A stretch of 64,000 bases of DNA, from positions 124,001 through 188,000 of the forward strand of contig NZ_CP118246.1 in the NCBI RefSeq assembly GCF_028816455.1. Direction: 5' to 3'. Source of the stretch: Devosia algicola (GTDB lineage: Bacteria; Pseudomonadota; Alphaproteobacteria; Rhizobiales; Devosiaceae). Positions within the stretch are counted from its first letter, which is position 1. Each line of letters opens with the position of its first letter. The notes under the pieces were generated by a model. That model was not told the origin of the DNA, ran no database searches, and saw nothing but the letters and a program-made list of their open reading frames with translations. The position numbers and the translations under genes were made by a program. This document shows, one piece after another, positions 51,206 through 60,563 of the stretch.

Positions 51206-52934
51206 AGTCGTCTGTGCTTTGCTGCGAATTGTGGATCTGCACATATTCTGGTGAGGTGTGGATCAGTTCGGCATGCGTGCCGACGGCAAGCGCTGCGCCC
51301 TCCATCAACACCACCACCTGATCATAGTCTTCTATCGGGCCGATTTTCTGGGTAACCGATACCAGGGTCAGCCCCGGATAATTGGCCGCAACGTTGGCCA
51401 AGATCTTGCGCTCGGTGCGGGTATCAACACGCGCGGTAAAATCGTCGAGCAACAACACCTTGGGATTGAGCGCCAGCGCCCGCGCCAGCATGATGCGCTG
51501 TTTTTGACCACCCGACAGGCTGGTGCCGCGTTCGGAAATGATTGTATCGAGACCGCCGGGCAGGGAGGCGACAAAATCCTGCAACTCGGCGGTGCGAACC
51601 GCCAGGTCGATGCTGCTATCATCCACGGTATTGGAAAAGGCGATATTTTCCCGCAGGCTGAGGGCAAAGGTCACACTGTCCTGAAACACAAGCCCGACCT
51701 GCTGGTGCAACGCCTGCCTGTCATAGTCAGTGATAGTGTGTCCGTCATAGCGAACATGCCCGCTTTCCGGGGCAATCAGGCCACTCATGGCATATAGCAA
51801 CTGGGTCTTGCCCGCCGCTGTCGGGCCGATGACGGCGGTGCGCGTACCCGCAGGCACCGAAAAGCTCACATTGTCGAGCGCCAGTTTGTCGCCATAGCGC
51901 ACCGTCAGGGCGCTGACCTCAATATCGCCACGCAAGGCTTTGTCGCGCGCGCCCCATGGTTCGGGCGGTGGGCTGGCCAGCACCGTTCCGATGCGCTCGT
52001 AGGAGGCCGAGGCCTGCGCCACCACATTGCTCATGAAGCCGATGATCAGGATGGGAAAAATCAAAATGCCCAGATAGCTGTTGAACGCGGTAAAATCGCC
52101 CAGCGACATGGTGCCTGAAATCACCAGATGGCCACCAAAGGCGACAATTGCCAGCGTTGCCAGATTGGTCATGAAAATGATGATCGGGATCAGCGCCGAA
52201 AACATCCCCACGATCCGCAACCCGATCGCCTTGGATTCGCCATTGGCGGCAATGAATTTGTCATATTCAAGCGCCTGGGAATTGATCAGTCGGATCAGCG
52301 ACGAGCCAAGAATGCTCTCATTGATGACCTTGTTGAGCCAGTCCAGCGCTTCTTGCCCACTGCGAAACAGCGGGCGTACACGGCTGAGCACAAAAAAGAA
52401 CGAGAACCCGATGATCGGCACCACCATCAGCACGATCAGCGCCAACTGCCAGTCGATCAGGATCAACAATATACTGGCGCCTAAAATCAGGAACAGCGAG
52501 GAAACGATTGACGATATGGCCTGGGAAACAAAGGATTTTACCGCATCGACATCCGAGGTAAGATTGGTCAGCAAACGGGCAGCGGTTACCTTTTGAACAT
52601 AGGCAAAATCCTGGCCGGATATGGTTGCGATCAGCTTGGCGCGAAGGTCGCGCGCCACCTTCTCTGCCGCGAATGTTTGAACAATCGACTGGCCGTAGGT
52701 CAGAACGAAAACACCAGCCGCCAGCCCCAGAAACTGTTCCGTCAGGGTGAGAAGCGAGTAATCGGTCCCCCCGCTATCAATCGCCCGCGAAATCAGTTGC
52801 GGGCCGACCAGATTAAGCGCGTTGCTGGCAATGGTCAGGCCAACAAGCAGGGCAATCCAGCGCCAGTAGGGCGTCAGCAAACTAAGCAGTTTACCTGAGT
52901 TGGGACGGGTTCTGACGCTGTTGGATGACGGCAT
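51189..52934 (-). CDS. ABC exporter half-transporter, first subunit (degenerate ATPase site)
   Basis: A subunit of about 581 aa: six membrane spans and an ATPase with Walker A GPTAAGKTQLL, canonical signature SLSGGQKQRIMLARAL, but Walker B LLLDDFTARVD (Asp for the catalytic Glu) and Gln in place of the switch His (SVTQKIG). This is the pattern of the non-hydrolytic site in heterodimeric exporters such as TM287/288 and BmrCD: its degenerate Walker B and H-loop pair with the partner's atypical signature. The start is uncertain; ATG 52934 (MPSSNSVRTRP) or GTG 52979. It overlaps the partner gene by 17 bp. Confidence 0.88.
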   Translation of the reverse strand: MPSSNSVRTRPNSGKLLSLLTPYWRWIALLVGLTIASNALNLVGPQLISRAIDSGGTDYSLLTLTEQFLGLAAGVFVLTYGQSIVQTFAAEKVARDLRAKLIATISGQDFAYVQKVTAARLLTNLTSDVDAVKSFVSQAISSIVSSLFLILGASILLILIDWQLALIVLMVVPIIGFSFFFVLSRVRPLFRSGQEALDWLNKVINESILGSSLIRLINSQALEYDKFIAANGESKAIGLRIVGMFSALIPIIIFMTNLATLAIVAFGGHLVISGTMSLGDFTAFNSYLGILIFPILIIGFMSNVVAQASASYERIGTVLASPPPEPWGARDKALRGDIEVSALTVRYGDKLALDNVSFSVPAGTRTAVIGPTAAGKTQLLYAMSGLIAPESGHVRYDGHTITDYDRQALHQQVGLVFQDSVTFALSLRENIAFSNTVDDSSIDLAVRTAELQDFVASLPGGLDTIISERGTSLSGGQKQRIMLARALALNPKVLLLDDFTARVDTRTERKILANVAANYPGLTLVSVTQKIGPIEDYDQVVVLMEGAALAVGTHAELIHTSPEYVQIHNSQQSTDDYALQA

Positions 52935-53033
52935 TCGTGCACTATCCGCACTGATTTTGAGTCGGCACATTCCTATCACGCCGCGCCGCCATTGAAACCC
53001 GCAACTGTTCGCACGCGACGATTTGCCGGTTGA

Positions 53034-53789
53034 TCAGGCGGCGGCTGTGTCCACGATCACATGGTCCAGGTTGCGCGAACATTTTTCGATCCGCGCCTCG
53101 ACCCGGTAAATCTGACGCAACATCGTGGCCGTGATAACCGCACTCGGGGCGCCGCAGGCCCGCATCGCGCCCTGATCAATCAGCAGCACAGTGTCGGCAA
53201 ACCGTAACGCCTGATTGAGGTCATGCAGGGCAATCATCACGATCATCCCGCGCTCGCGGGCCTGTCGGCGCACAAACTCCAGCACTTCGACCTGCCGGTG
53301 CAGGTCGAGCGCACTGGTCGGTTCGTCCATCAGCAAAATGTCAGGCTCGCGCACCAGCGCCTGCGCCATTGAAACCAGCTGGCGCTGGCCGCCACTGAGG
53401 ACGCCCAGATCAAGAAAGCTCAATTCAGCGATATTGAGCGCGTGTAGCACGCCGTCGATATAAACAAGATCATCGTCGGCCACCGACCACGACGATCCTT
53501 GCTTGCGCGCCAGCAATAGCGATTCATAAACGCTCAACACCGCATTGGCCGCGCTGTCCTGAGGCATGTAACCGATGGCGTTGCGCCCCTTGCCGCTGCC
53601 GGATACGCGCACCGCACCTGGCCCTTTGACCAGTCCGGCAATGCGCTTGAACAGGGTGGATTTTCCTGCAGCATTAGGGCCGATCACCGCCACGACGGCA
53701 CCGGCGCCAATCGCGGGAACGGACACGCCCGACACGATGGCTTTTCGGCCGTAGGCAGCGCCAACATTGTCCAGCTGCAAACTTACCAT
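53034..53789 (-). CDS. iron(III)/siderophore-type ABC importer, ATPase
   Basis: A 251-aa FecE/FhuC-type ATPase: Walker A IGPNAAGKSTLF, signature LSGGQRQLVSMAQAL, Walker B ILLMDEPTSALD, and the switch His in ALHDLNQAL. It couples ATP hydrolysis to import of ferric siderophore, haem or cobalamin. It overlaps the permease gene by 7 bp and is the third gene of a three-gene importer operon. Confidence 0.9.
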   Translation of the reverse strand: MVSLQLDNVGAAYGRKAIVSGVSVPAIGAGAVVAVIGPNAAGKSTLFKRIAGLVKGPGAVRVSGSGKGRNAIGYMPQDSAANAVLSVYESLLLARKQGSSWSVADDDLVYIDGVLHALNIAELSFLDLGVLSGGQRQLVSMAQALVREPDILLMDEPTSALDLHRQVEVLEFVRRQARERGMIVMIALHDLNQALRFADTVLLIDQGAMRACGAPSAVITATMLRQIYRVEARIEKCSRNLDHVIVDTAAA

Positions 53790-54859
53790 GACTTTCTCAT
53801 CGTTGTGATGATCAGGGAAAAGAAGAAGGGCACACCAACCAGCGCCGTGATGATGCCGATGGGAAACACCACGCCCGGAATGATGGATTTGGAAACAATC
53901 GAGGTCAGCGACAATAATAGTGCCCCGGCCAGTACCGAGCCGGGCAGGAAGAACCGTTGATCCTCGCCAAGGATCATCCGCGCGATATGCGGTCCCACCA
54001 GCCCGACAAAACCGATTGTGCCAACAAAACTGACCGGTACCGAGGTCAGCAAAGATACCATCAACATTGTTTCAAGCCGAATGCGCCGCACATTGACACC
54101 AAAACTGGCGGCCTTGTCGTCGCCCAGCCGGATAGCGGTCAGCGCCCAGGCATTGCGCGCAAACAGGGGAAGCGCGATCAGCAGCACCGCCAGGGTCACC
54201 GCGATCTTCGGCCATGTCGCCTTTGCAAGACTGCCCATGGTCCAGAACACCACTGCCGACAGCGCCTGTTCCGAGGCCAGGAATTGTAAAAACGCCAAAA
54301 GTGCATTAAAGGTGAAGACCAGTGCAATGCCCAACAGCACGATGGTCTGCACGGAAACCCCGCGCGCCTGCGAAATCAGATAGATGAACAGCGTCGCCCC
54401 GAGCGCGGCGACAAAGGCGTTGGCAGGCACAATCAGGCTGGCGGCAACCGGCAGCAACGGCACGCTGGTGACAATGGCCAGCCCTGCACCAAAGCTGGCC
54501 GCCGCAGAAATGCCCAGCGTAAACGGACTGGCTAACGGATTCGCCAGTATGGTCTGCATCTGCGCACCGGCCAGTGACAGGGCCGCGCCAACCACAATCG
54601 CCATCACCGCAACCGGCAGGCGAATATCCCAGACCACGGTGCGAACCTGATCGGATACGGCACCGGGATCAAATAGCGCGATGATGACCTGATCCAGTCC
54701 ATAGTGGGCCGGACCCCAGGCCAGATCGATGGCAAAGCTCAAGCATAGGGCCAAGGCCATCAGGCCGAGAATGATCAATTTTCGGCGCGTGTGCACGCGG
54801 TACAGCGCGCGCCCGGACAGGGCCGTGATCTCATCGCCATAGGCTTCGATTGCCGCCAT
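53783..54859 (-). CDS. iron(III)/siderophore-type ABC importer, permease (FecCD family)
   Basis: A 358-aa permease with about ten membrane spans. The FecCD/BtuC-family marks are LAGAQMQTILANPLASPFTLGIS and GTIGFVGLVGPHIARMILG, of which GFVGLVGPHIAR is the conserved coupling segment. Only one permease gene is present, so the channel is a homodimer as in BtuC. It lies 2 bp after the binding-protein gene and overlaps the ATPase gene. Confidence 0.92.
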   Translation of the reverse strand: MAAIEAYGDEITALSGRALYRVHTRRKLIILGLMALALCLSFAIDLAWGPAHYGLDQVIIALFDPGAVSDQVRTVVWDIRLPVAVMAIVVGAALSLAGAQMQTILANPLASPFTLGISAAASFGAGLAIVTSVPLLPVAASLIVPANAFVAALGATLFIYLISQARGVSVQTIVLLGIALVFTFNALLAFLQFLASEQALSAVVFWTMGSLAKATWPKIAVTLAVLLIALPLFARNAWALTAIRLGDDKAASFGVNVRRIRLETMLMVSLLTSVPVSFVGTIGFVGLVGPHIARMILGEDQRFFLPGSVLAGALLLSLTSIVSKSIIPGVVFPIGIITALVGVPFFFSLIITTMRKSW

Positions 54860-54861
54860 GA

Positions 54862-56004
54862 CTAGGCACCATCATCCAGCGAGAGCCAATAGCCAGGCTT
54901 GAAGTCAATCGGCAGGAATTTTTCAGAAAATTCCTTGAACGTCGCCTCCGGGTCAAGGTCTCCAAAAGGCTCCGGGTGGAACCATTTGGCCAATTGCTGC
55001 ACCGCCACAAAGTGATAGGGGCTGTTATAGAACTGGTGCCAGATCGCGTGCACATTATTGGTCTTGAGCGCCGTTGAGCCGGTAAACGCCGGAGCCTCTA
55101 CCAGCGCCTTGAGCGCCGCTCGGCTCGCATCTGCGACACCCTCTGTGCCCGGACCAACGCTGACAAAGGACTTGCCATTGGCAATATGGGTCCAGTCCGA
55201 TCCGGTAACCACCACCACATCGGGGTTCGAGGCAATGACCTGTTCTGGATTGATCGAGCCGGTATAGCCGGGCAGGAACTGCGATCCCAGATTATTGCCG
55301 CCAGCCATATCCACCATTTTGCCGAAATTGTCGGCGCCGAAAGTGCCGCAGCATTCCACTAACCCGGCGGCCCGATACATGAATACCTCGGGGCGGGGCG
55401 GATTATGGGCCGCAATGACGTCGGTGACCCGAGCCAACTGCTCGCGACGGAACTTGATCACCGCTTCGGCGCGATCCTGTGTGCCAAATATCTTGCCCAG
55501 AATTTCCAGGCTGGGCTCGGTGTTGGAAAGGATATGCTCGCGAAAATCCACAAAGACTATTTTGACTCCGACACCGTCGAGAACGCTTTGCAACTTGGTC
55601 TCGTCGACGGCTTCCCTGGCGCCGATCGGCAGCAACAGCAGATCGGGATGCAGCGCCACTACCGCCTCGGTCTGCAAGGTGCCATCCTCTATATTGCCGA
55701 CGAAGGGTAGGGCTTTGACCTCTGTAAATTTGGCCGCATATTGATCGAAGCTGGTGACGTCAGTGGTCCACAAATCATTGCGCCAGCCGACAATTTTGGC
55801 GAACGGATCGCCTTTGGTCACCGAGGCGATGGCATAAATCATCCGCCCTTCACCCAGAACGATACGCTCAACAGGCTTGTCGAATTTGACTTCACGCCCG
55901 GCAATGTCGGTTACGCTGAACGCCTGGGCAAACGCCGGGCCGGCGAACAGGGTGGTCAGTATGATTGCTGAAGTCGAAAGCCGACGTAAAAAGGTCATTT
56001 CCAT
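54862..56004 (-). CDS. iron(III)/siderophore-type ABC importer, periplasmic binding protein
   Basis: A 380-aa protein with a signal peptide (start possibly Met 55998, MTFLRRLSTSAIIL, cleavage near PAFAQAF). The cluster A-II binding-protein fold is shown by VTDIAGREVKFDKPVERIVL at the start and PDLLLLPIGAR and PDVVVVTGSDW in the two lobes. A Cys pair (LVECCGTFGADNF) is unusual and may be structural. The ligand could be a siderophore, haem, or another metallophore. It is the first gene of the importer operon and is divergent from a methyltransferase gene. Confidence 0.88.
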   Translation of the reverse strand: MEMTFLRRLSTSAIILTTLFAGPAFAQAFSVTDIAGREVKFDKPVERIVLGEGRMIYAIASVTKGDPFAKIVGWRNDLWTTDVTSFDQYAAKFTEVKALPFVGNIEDGTLQTEAVVALHPDLLLLPIGAREAVDETKLQSVLDGVGVKIVFVDFREHILSNTEPSLEILGKIFGTQDRAEAVIKFRREQLARVTDVIAAHNPPRPEVFMYRAAGLVECCGTFGADNFGKMVDMAGGNNLGSQFLPGYTGSINPEQVIASNPDVVVVTGSDWTHIANGKSFVSVGPGTEGVADASRAALKALVEAPAFTGSTALKTNNVHAIWHQFYNSPYHFVAVQQLAKWFHPEPFGDLDPEATFKEFSEKFLPIDFKPGYWLSLDDGA

Positions 56005-56113
56005 CTCGCAGAATTAGTGCTACGTCGCTGCGATATAAAACATGATGCGTAATATCAAGTTATATCTTTTAGAGCAATTCCAAGGTGATAGCACTTTGAC
56101 CGACGAGACGAGC

Positions 56114-56898
56114 ATGAGCAGTACCGGCTCAAACTATTCTATTCGCGATGAAATCCAGGCATTTTGGTCCGAGCGTGCCGAAACCTTTGACCAAAGCGTC
56201 GGACACGAGATTTTTTCTGACGCCGAGCGGCGGGGCTGGCAGCGGTTACTCGCCAGACATTTGGGCGACGGGGCAGGGCGAAACGCCCTGGATCTGGCCA
56301 GCGGCACCGGCGTCATTTCCCATTTGCTGCACGATGCCGGATTTGCCGTCACCGGCGCCGACTGGTCCGAGGCGATGCTTGAACAGGCCCGAAACAAGGC
56401 TGCAAATCGGCGTGCCAACATTCGCTTCATTCTGCGCGATGCCGAAAACACCATGGAGCCGCGCCAAAGCTATGATGTCATCACCAATCGCCACCTGGTC
56501 TGGACGCTGGTCGACCCCAGAGCCGCCTTTGCCGAATGGTTCGCGCTGCTCAGGCCCGGTGGCAAACTGCTGATCGTTGATGCCAATATGGGCCGGAAGA
56601 GCCTGGGTGTCTCATCTGCGCGCCATACTGGAGCGATTGTCGCTGACCCAACCAAGGCAGCATCTGGCCCCGGCGATGGCGGCGCGTCTGGCCACTATTC
56701 GCACGCAAGTGCATTTTTCAGGAGCGATGCCTGCCGAGGCGGTGGTTACACTGCTTCAGGACGCAGGATCTCGTCGATCCGGTTATCGACCGCAAACTGG
56801 GCGACATCCATTGGGCGCAGGCCCGCAAGATGAAACCGTTGCAGGGGTTGGAGCGGCTGGTGCAGGACCGTTACGCCATTTGCGTCACCAAACCGTAG
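56114..56898 (+). CDS. class I SAM-dependent methyltransferase, two frameshifts
   Basis: A methyltransferase of about 260 aa. Motif I is LDLASGTGVISHLL, followed by VTGADWSEAMLEQAR (motif II), RDAENTM and LRPGGKLLIVDANMG. GAGCCT at 56599-56604 breaks the frame; restoring GAGCT gives GRKSWVSHLRAILERLSL. A second break near 56764-56772 (GGATCTC) must also be repaired to reach the C-terminal LVDPVIDRKLGDIHWAQARK and the stop at 56896-56898. The start at 56114 is tentative; ATG 56042 is also in frame. It is divergent from the iron-type importer, which hints at a role in metallophore modification or in metal-linked metabolism, but the substrate is unknown. Confidence 0.82.
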
Positions 56899-56949
56899 AG
56901 CGGTGCCGCGAATTGATCGTGCAAAAGCATGATGTGGCGCCTGGCGCTG

Positions 56950-57345
56950 CTATTGCCCCGGCGTCATCTCGACCAGTTGAATCAGATTGCCGCAGGTATC
57001 ATCCAAGACCGCCATTTTTACGGCCCCGGCATCGACGGGCTTTTGGGTAAATTTGACCCCAAGGTCGACAAGCCTTGCGACCTCTGCATCAAGGTCGGGC
57101 ACCTGAAACGAGGCTGCCGGAATACCGTCCTGTACCAAGGCCGTCCGATAGGGGCCAACCGCCGGGTGTTCGCTTGGCTCCAGCAGCAATTCGGTGCCAT
57201 CGGGCTCGTCTTTCGCCACAACAGTCAACCAACGATACTCCCCTGCTGGCACGTCGGTTTTGACGGCAAAGCCAAGGACATCAGTATAGAATTTCAGCGC
57301 CATTGCCTGATCACTGACAAAAACACTCGTCACATAGATTCTCAC
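56950..57345 (-). CDS. VOC-family (glyoxalase-like) protein
   Basis: A 131-aa single-domain VOC protein: VTSVFVSDQAMALKFYTDVLGF at the start, ELLLEPSEHPAVGPYRTALV in the middle, and VAVLDDTCGN-type MAVLDDTCGNLIQLVEMTPG at the end. It matches the widespread small bleomycin-resistance/glyoxalase-like group. The first metal position is Ser/Val rather than His, so a catalytic metal site is uncertain. It is convergent with the methyltransferase and lies upstream of nothing obvious. Confidence 0.85.
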   Translation of the reverse strand: MRIYVTSVFVSDQAMALKFYTDVLGFAVKTDVPAGEYRWLTVVAKDEPDGTELLLEPSEHPAVGPYRTALVQDGIPAASFQVPDLDAEVARLVDLGVKFTQKPVDAGAVKMAVLDDTCGNLIQLVEMTPGQ

Positions 57346-57393
57346 GCCCGTATCCTTTCTCGCTTTCGAAAGCCGGGCCGTGATATTGCAAGT

Positions 57394-58368
57394 CTAAAGT
57401 GACTTTTTGGTGAGGCGGGCAATAACCCCCACAATGCCCTCCCGGAACAGCAGCACGCTGATAACGAAGATGACGCCTTGTAGCACGGTAACCCATGCAC
57501 CCAGCCCGGCGAAATAGTTCTCCATGGTGACCAGCGCCGCTGCACCCACCAATGGGCCGAACACGGTGCCCATACCGCCCAGAAGCGTCATCAGCACAAC
57601 CTCCCCCGACATGGTCCAGTAAACGTCGGTGAGCGAGGCAAGCTGAAACACCAGCGCCTTGGTTGCTCCGGCCAGTCCAGCCAGCGTGGCGGACATGACG
57701 AACACTGCCAGCTTGTAGCGCTGCACCTTGTAGCCCAACGAAATCAGCCGCGGTTCATTGTCGCGAATGGCCTTCAGCACCTGCCCGAAGGGCGAGTGGA
57801 TGATCCGGTAGATGCCTAGCAGGCCGCCGAAAACAATGACCAGCACGACGAAATAAAGCGTCAGGTCTGACGATAGGTCGATAAAGCCGAACATGTGCCC
57901 GCGCGGCACGGCCTGTATGCCGTCTTCGCCGCCGGTGAAGGGTGCCTGCACCGCAAAGAAGAACACCATTTGCGCGAAGGCCAGCGTCACCATGGCAAAA
58001 TAGATGCCTTGGCGGCGAATGGCCAGCGCGCCTATACCAAGCCCCAGTGCTGCTGCGGCGGCGGTGCCCAGCAATATGGCCAACTCTGGCGATAGGCCCC
58101 AGTCTTTGGCGGCGTAAGCGGTTATATAGCTGGCTGACCCGAAAAACGCCGCGTGGCCAAACGAGAGCAGACCCCCAAAGCCCAACAGAAGGTTGAGCGC
58201 ACTGGCAAACAGGGCAAAGCACAAGACTTTCATCAAAAAGACCGGGTAAAGCACGAAGGGCGCGATCAACAGCAGCACCAGCAGCACCGCAAAAATGATG
58301 ATGTGCAGTCGTGGCGTGCCCACGGGCAGGGCCTCGGCCTGGCTTCGCACTTGGGTTTCAACACTCAT
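57394..58368 (-). CDS. branched-chain-type ABC importer, permease LivM-like
   Basis: A 324-aa permease with about nine membrane spans. LivM-family marks are LNLLLGFGGLLSFGHAAFFG and the coupling region VLKAIRDNEPRLISLGYKVQRYK. It imports amino acids or other small carboxylates together with LivH, LivG, LivF and a binding protein. It is the last gene of the operon bdhA-livG-livF-binding protein-livH-livM and overlaps livH by 4 bp. Confidence 0.93.
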   Translation of the reverse strand: MSVETQVRSQAEALPVGTPRLHIIIFAVLLVLLLIAPFVLYPVFLMKVLCFALFASALNLLLGFGGLLSFGHAAFFGSASYITAYAAKDWGLSPELAILLGTAAAAALGLGIGALAIRRQGIYFAMVTLAFAQMVFFFAVQAPFTGGEDGIQAVPRGHMFGFIDLSSDLTLYFVVLVIVFGGLLGIYRIIHSPFGQVLKAIRDNEPRLISLGYKVQRYKLAVFVMSATLAGLAGATKALVFQLASLTDVYWTMSGEVVLMTLLGGMGTVFGPLVGAAALVTMENYFAGLGAWVTVLQGVIFVISVLLFREGIVGVIARLTKKSL

Positions 58369-59255
58369 GATGCGGCCCTTCCGAACAGACCTGCGGGCTT
58401 GAGCAGCAGCACGATGGCCATGATGACAAATATGACCACGGCAGACCCTTCAGGATAAAATACGCGGGTCAGCCCTTCCACGATCCCCAGTCCAAAACCG
58501 GTCAGAATAGCGCCCAGGATCGATCCCATGCCGCCAATAACCACAACCGCGAACACCACGATGATCAGATCCGCTCCCATATTGGGATTGACCGAATAGA
58601 TTGGCGCCGCGAGCACCCCGGCAAATGCCGCCAACGCAACACCAAACCCGTAGGTCAGCGTAATCATGCGCGGTACGTTGATGCCGAAGGCGCCGACCAG
58701 CGTCGGGTTTTCCGTCGCGGCGCGCAAATAGGCTCCCAGCCGCGTGCGCTCAATGGCAAACCAGGTGCAAAAGCAGACAATGGCCGAAGCAAAGATCACC
58801 CAGGCGCGGTAATTGGGCAGGAACATGAAACCCAGATTTTGCCCGCCCGACAGTTCGGCGGGGATGGAATAAGGCAGGCCAGAAACGCCATACTCATTGC
58901 GGAAGACACCTTGAATGATCAGCGCCAGACCGAAGGTCAGCAGCAGGCCATAAAGATGGTCGAGGTGATAGAGTTTTGAAATCATCAGCCGCTCGATACC
59001 AACGCCAAAGGCTCCGACAATGATTGGTACCAGCGCCAACGCCCACCAGTAATTGATGCCGGTATAGGTCAGCAGCATCCACGCAACGAACGCACCCATC
59101 ATATATTGGGCGCCATGGCTGAAATTGATGATGTTCAACAGGCCAAAGATCACGGCGAGGCCGAGACTGAGAAGGGCATAAAACGAGCCATTGATCAGCC
59201 CAAGCAGCAATTGCCCGAAGAGCACCTGAGGTGAAATGCCCAAAAGCTCGAACAT
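58365..59255 (-). CDS. branched-chain-type ABC importer, permease LivH-like
   Basis: A 296-aa permease with about eight membrane spans. Typical LivH segments are LGLAVIFGLLNIINFSHGAQYMMGAF (of which FGLLNIINFSHG is the core) and LRAATENPTLVGAFGINVPR, the coupling loop. It overlaps livM by 4 bp. It follows the binding-protein gene after a 63-bp gap that contains a stem-loop. Confidence 0.93.
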   Translation of the reverse strand: MFELLGISPQVLFGQLLLGLINGSFYALLSLGLAVIFGLLNIINFSHGAQYMMGAFVAWMLLTYTGINYWWALALVPIIVGAFGVGIERLMISKLYHLDHLYGLLLTFGLALIIQGVFRNEYGVSGLPYSIPAELSGGQNLGFMFLPNYRAWVIFASAIVCFCTWFAIERTRLGAYLRAATENPTLVGAFGINVPRMITLTYGFGVALAAFAGVLAAPIYSVNPNMGADLIIVVFAVVVIGGMGSILGAILTGFGLGIVEGLTRVFYPEGSAVVIFVIMAIVLLLKPAGLFGRAAS

Positions 59256-59282
59256 GAAGTGATCCTGCCTTGTAAATAGGGA

Positions 59283-59307
59283 GACGCCCCCGCAGCGCGG
59301 GAGCGTC
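59283..59307 (-). promoter_or_regulatory. intercistronic stem-loop between binding-protein and permease genes
   Basis: GACGC-C-CCCGC, a 3-nt loop, GCGGG-A-GCGTC: ten pairs with a single opposed C/A mismatch. There is no T-run. Such hairpins after binding-protein genes often stabilise the upstream mRNA so that the binding protein is made in excess over the permeases. Confidence 0.55.
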
Positions 59308-59318
59308 AGTTTCAGACT

Positions 59319-60518
59319 TTATTTGACCAGATCGCAGCCGCCATCAGCCAGCGGACGGAAGGCGTCCTTGGCAGGGATGGTTGCGAGCAGCTTGTAATAG
59401 TCCCATGGGCCCTTGGATTCTTCAGGGGACTTGACCTGGAACAGATACATATCGTGAATGTGACGGCCATCAGCGCGGATTTCGCCCTTGCCAAACAGCG
59501 GATCGTCAGTTGGCATTTCCTTCATCTTGGCCATAACGGCAGTGGCGTCTGTGCCACCCGTTGCTTCAACGGCCTTGAGATAGTGCAGGACGCTGGCATA
59601 AACACCGGCATGCACCATGGTTGGCATATTGCCCCCGTTCTGTTCGGCAAAGCGCTTGGACCATGCGCGGGTCTGATCGTTCATGTCCCAATAGAAGGAT
59701 TCAGTCAGTACCAGACCCTGAGCAGTCTCCAGGCCAAGGGCATGCACGTCGGTGATGAAGATCAGCAGCGCGGCCAGTTTCTGACCGGCTTGGGTGATGC
59801 CGAACTCGGCAGCCTGCTTGATGGCGTTGACGGTGTCGCCACCAGCATTGGCCAGCCCGATAACGTCAGCGCCAGAGGCCTGAGCCTGAAGCAGATAAGA
59901 CGAGAAGTCAGTGCCGGGGAAGGGGTGCCGCACGGCGCCAACCACTTCACCACCATTTTCGGTGACCACCGCGCTGGTATCTTTTTCCAGCGCCTGCCCG
60001 AAGGCATAGTCAGCAGTCAGGAAGAACCATTTCTTGAAGCCTTCCTTGACCAGTGCCGAGCCGGTGCCGTGCGCCAGCGCCCAGGTATCATAAGTCCAGT
60101 GCACGGTATTGGGCGAACAGGCCTTGCCCGTCAGATCGGCCGAACCAGCGCCCGAATCCATGAATATCTTGTTCTTGTCGCGGCTGATTTCAGCCACGGC
60201 CAGCGCCGCCGATGAGGTCGGCACGTCAAAAATGGCGTCTACACCATCCTGATCATACCACTGACGGGCAATGTTGGAGGCGATGTCGGGCTTGTTCTGA
60301 TGATCTGCCGACACGATTTCGACATTGATGCCTTTGGCGGCAGCGTCAAAATCCTCGACCGCCATCTTGGCAGCAATTACCGAGCCTTCACCGGACAGAT
60401 CGGCATAAATGCCCGACCGGTCATTAAGGACGCCGATCTTGACCGACGTTTGCGCCATGGCCGAACCCGCCATGAGTATTGCGGCCAACGAGGCCAGTGC
60501 CAAAGTTCTCAATTTCAT
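59319..60518 (-). CDS. branched-chain-type ABC importer, periplasmic binding protein
   Basis: A 399-aa type I periplasmic binding protein with a signal peptide (MKLRTLALASLAAILMAGSA, cleavage after AMAQ). Family features are SVKIGVLNDRSGIYADLSGEG, VEDFDAAAKGINVEI, and a C-terminal domain rich in aromatic residues (YYKLLATIPAKDAF). This subgroup (Peripla_BP_6) includes binders of amino acids, aromatic acids, urea and short-chain carboxylates. The operon partner is a 3-hydroxybutyrate dehydrogenase, so a hydroxy- or keto-acid ligand is worth considering. Confidence 0.9.
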   Translation of the reverse strand: MKLRTLALASLAAILMAGSAMAQTSVKIGVLNDRSGIYADLSGEGSVIAAKMAVEDFDAAAKGINVEIVSADHQNKPDIASNIARQWYDQDGVDAIFDVPTSSAALAVAEISRDKNKIFMDSGAGSADLTGKACSPNTVHWTYDTWALAHGTGSALVKEGFKKWFFLTADYAFGQALEKDTSAVVTENGGEVVGAVRHPFPGTDFSSYLLQAQASGADVIGLANAGGDTVNAIKQAAEFGITQAGQKLAALLIFITDVHALGLETAQGLVLTESFYWDMNDQTRAWSKRFAEQNGGNMPTMVHAGVYASVLHYLKAVEATGGTDATAVMAKMKEMPTDDPLFGKGEIRADGRHIHDMYLFQVKSPEESKGPWDYYKLLATIPAKDAFRPLADGGCDLVK

Positions 60519-60563
60519 GTTTGATATCCTCCCAATTACACCAGCCCAATTGCCGGCTGTTCC

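Noticed and set aside
56068..56084. An Irr-box-like TTTAGAG-CAA-TTCCAAG upstream of the methyltransferase, opposite the iron-type importer
   Set aside because: It differs from the TTTAGAA-N3-TTCTAAA consensus at three positions and also resembles a common intergenic rhizobial sequence, so it was not listed as a feature.
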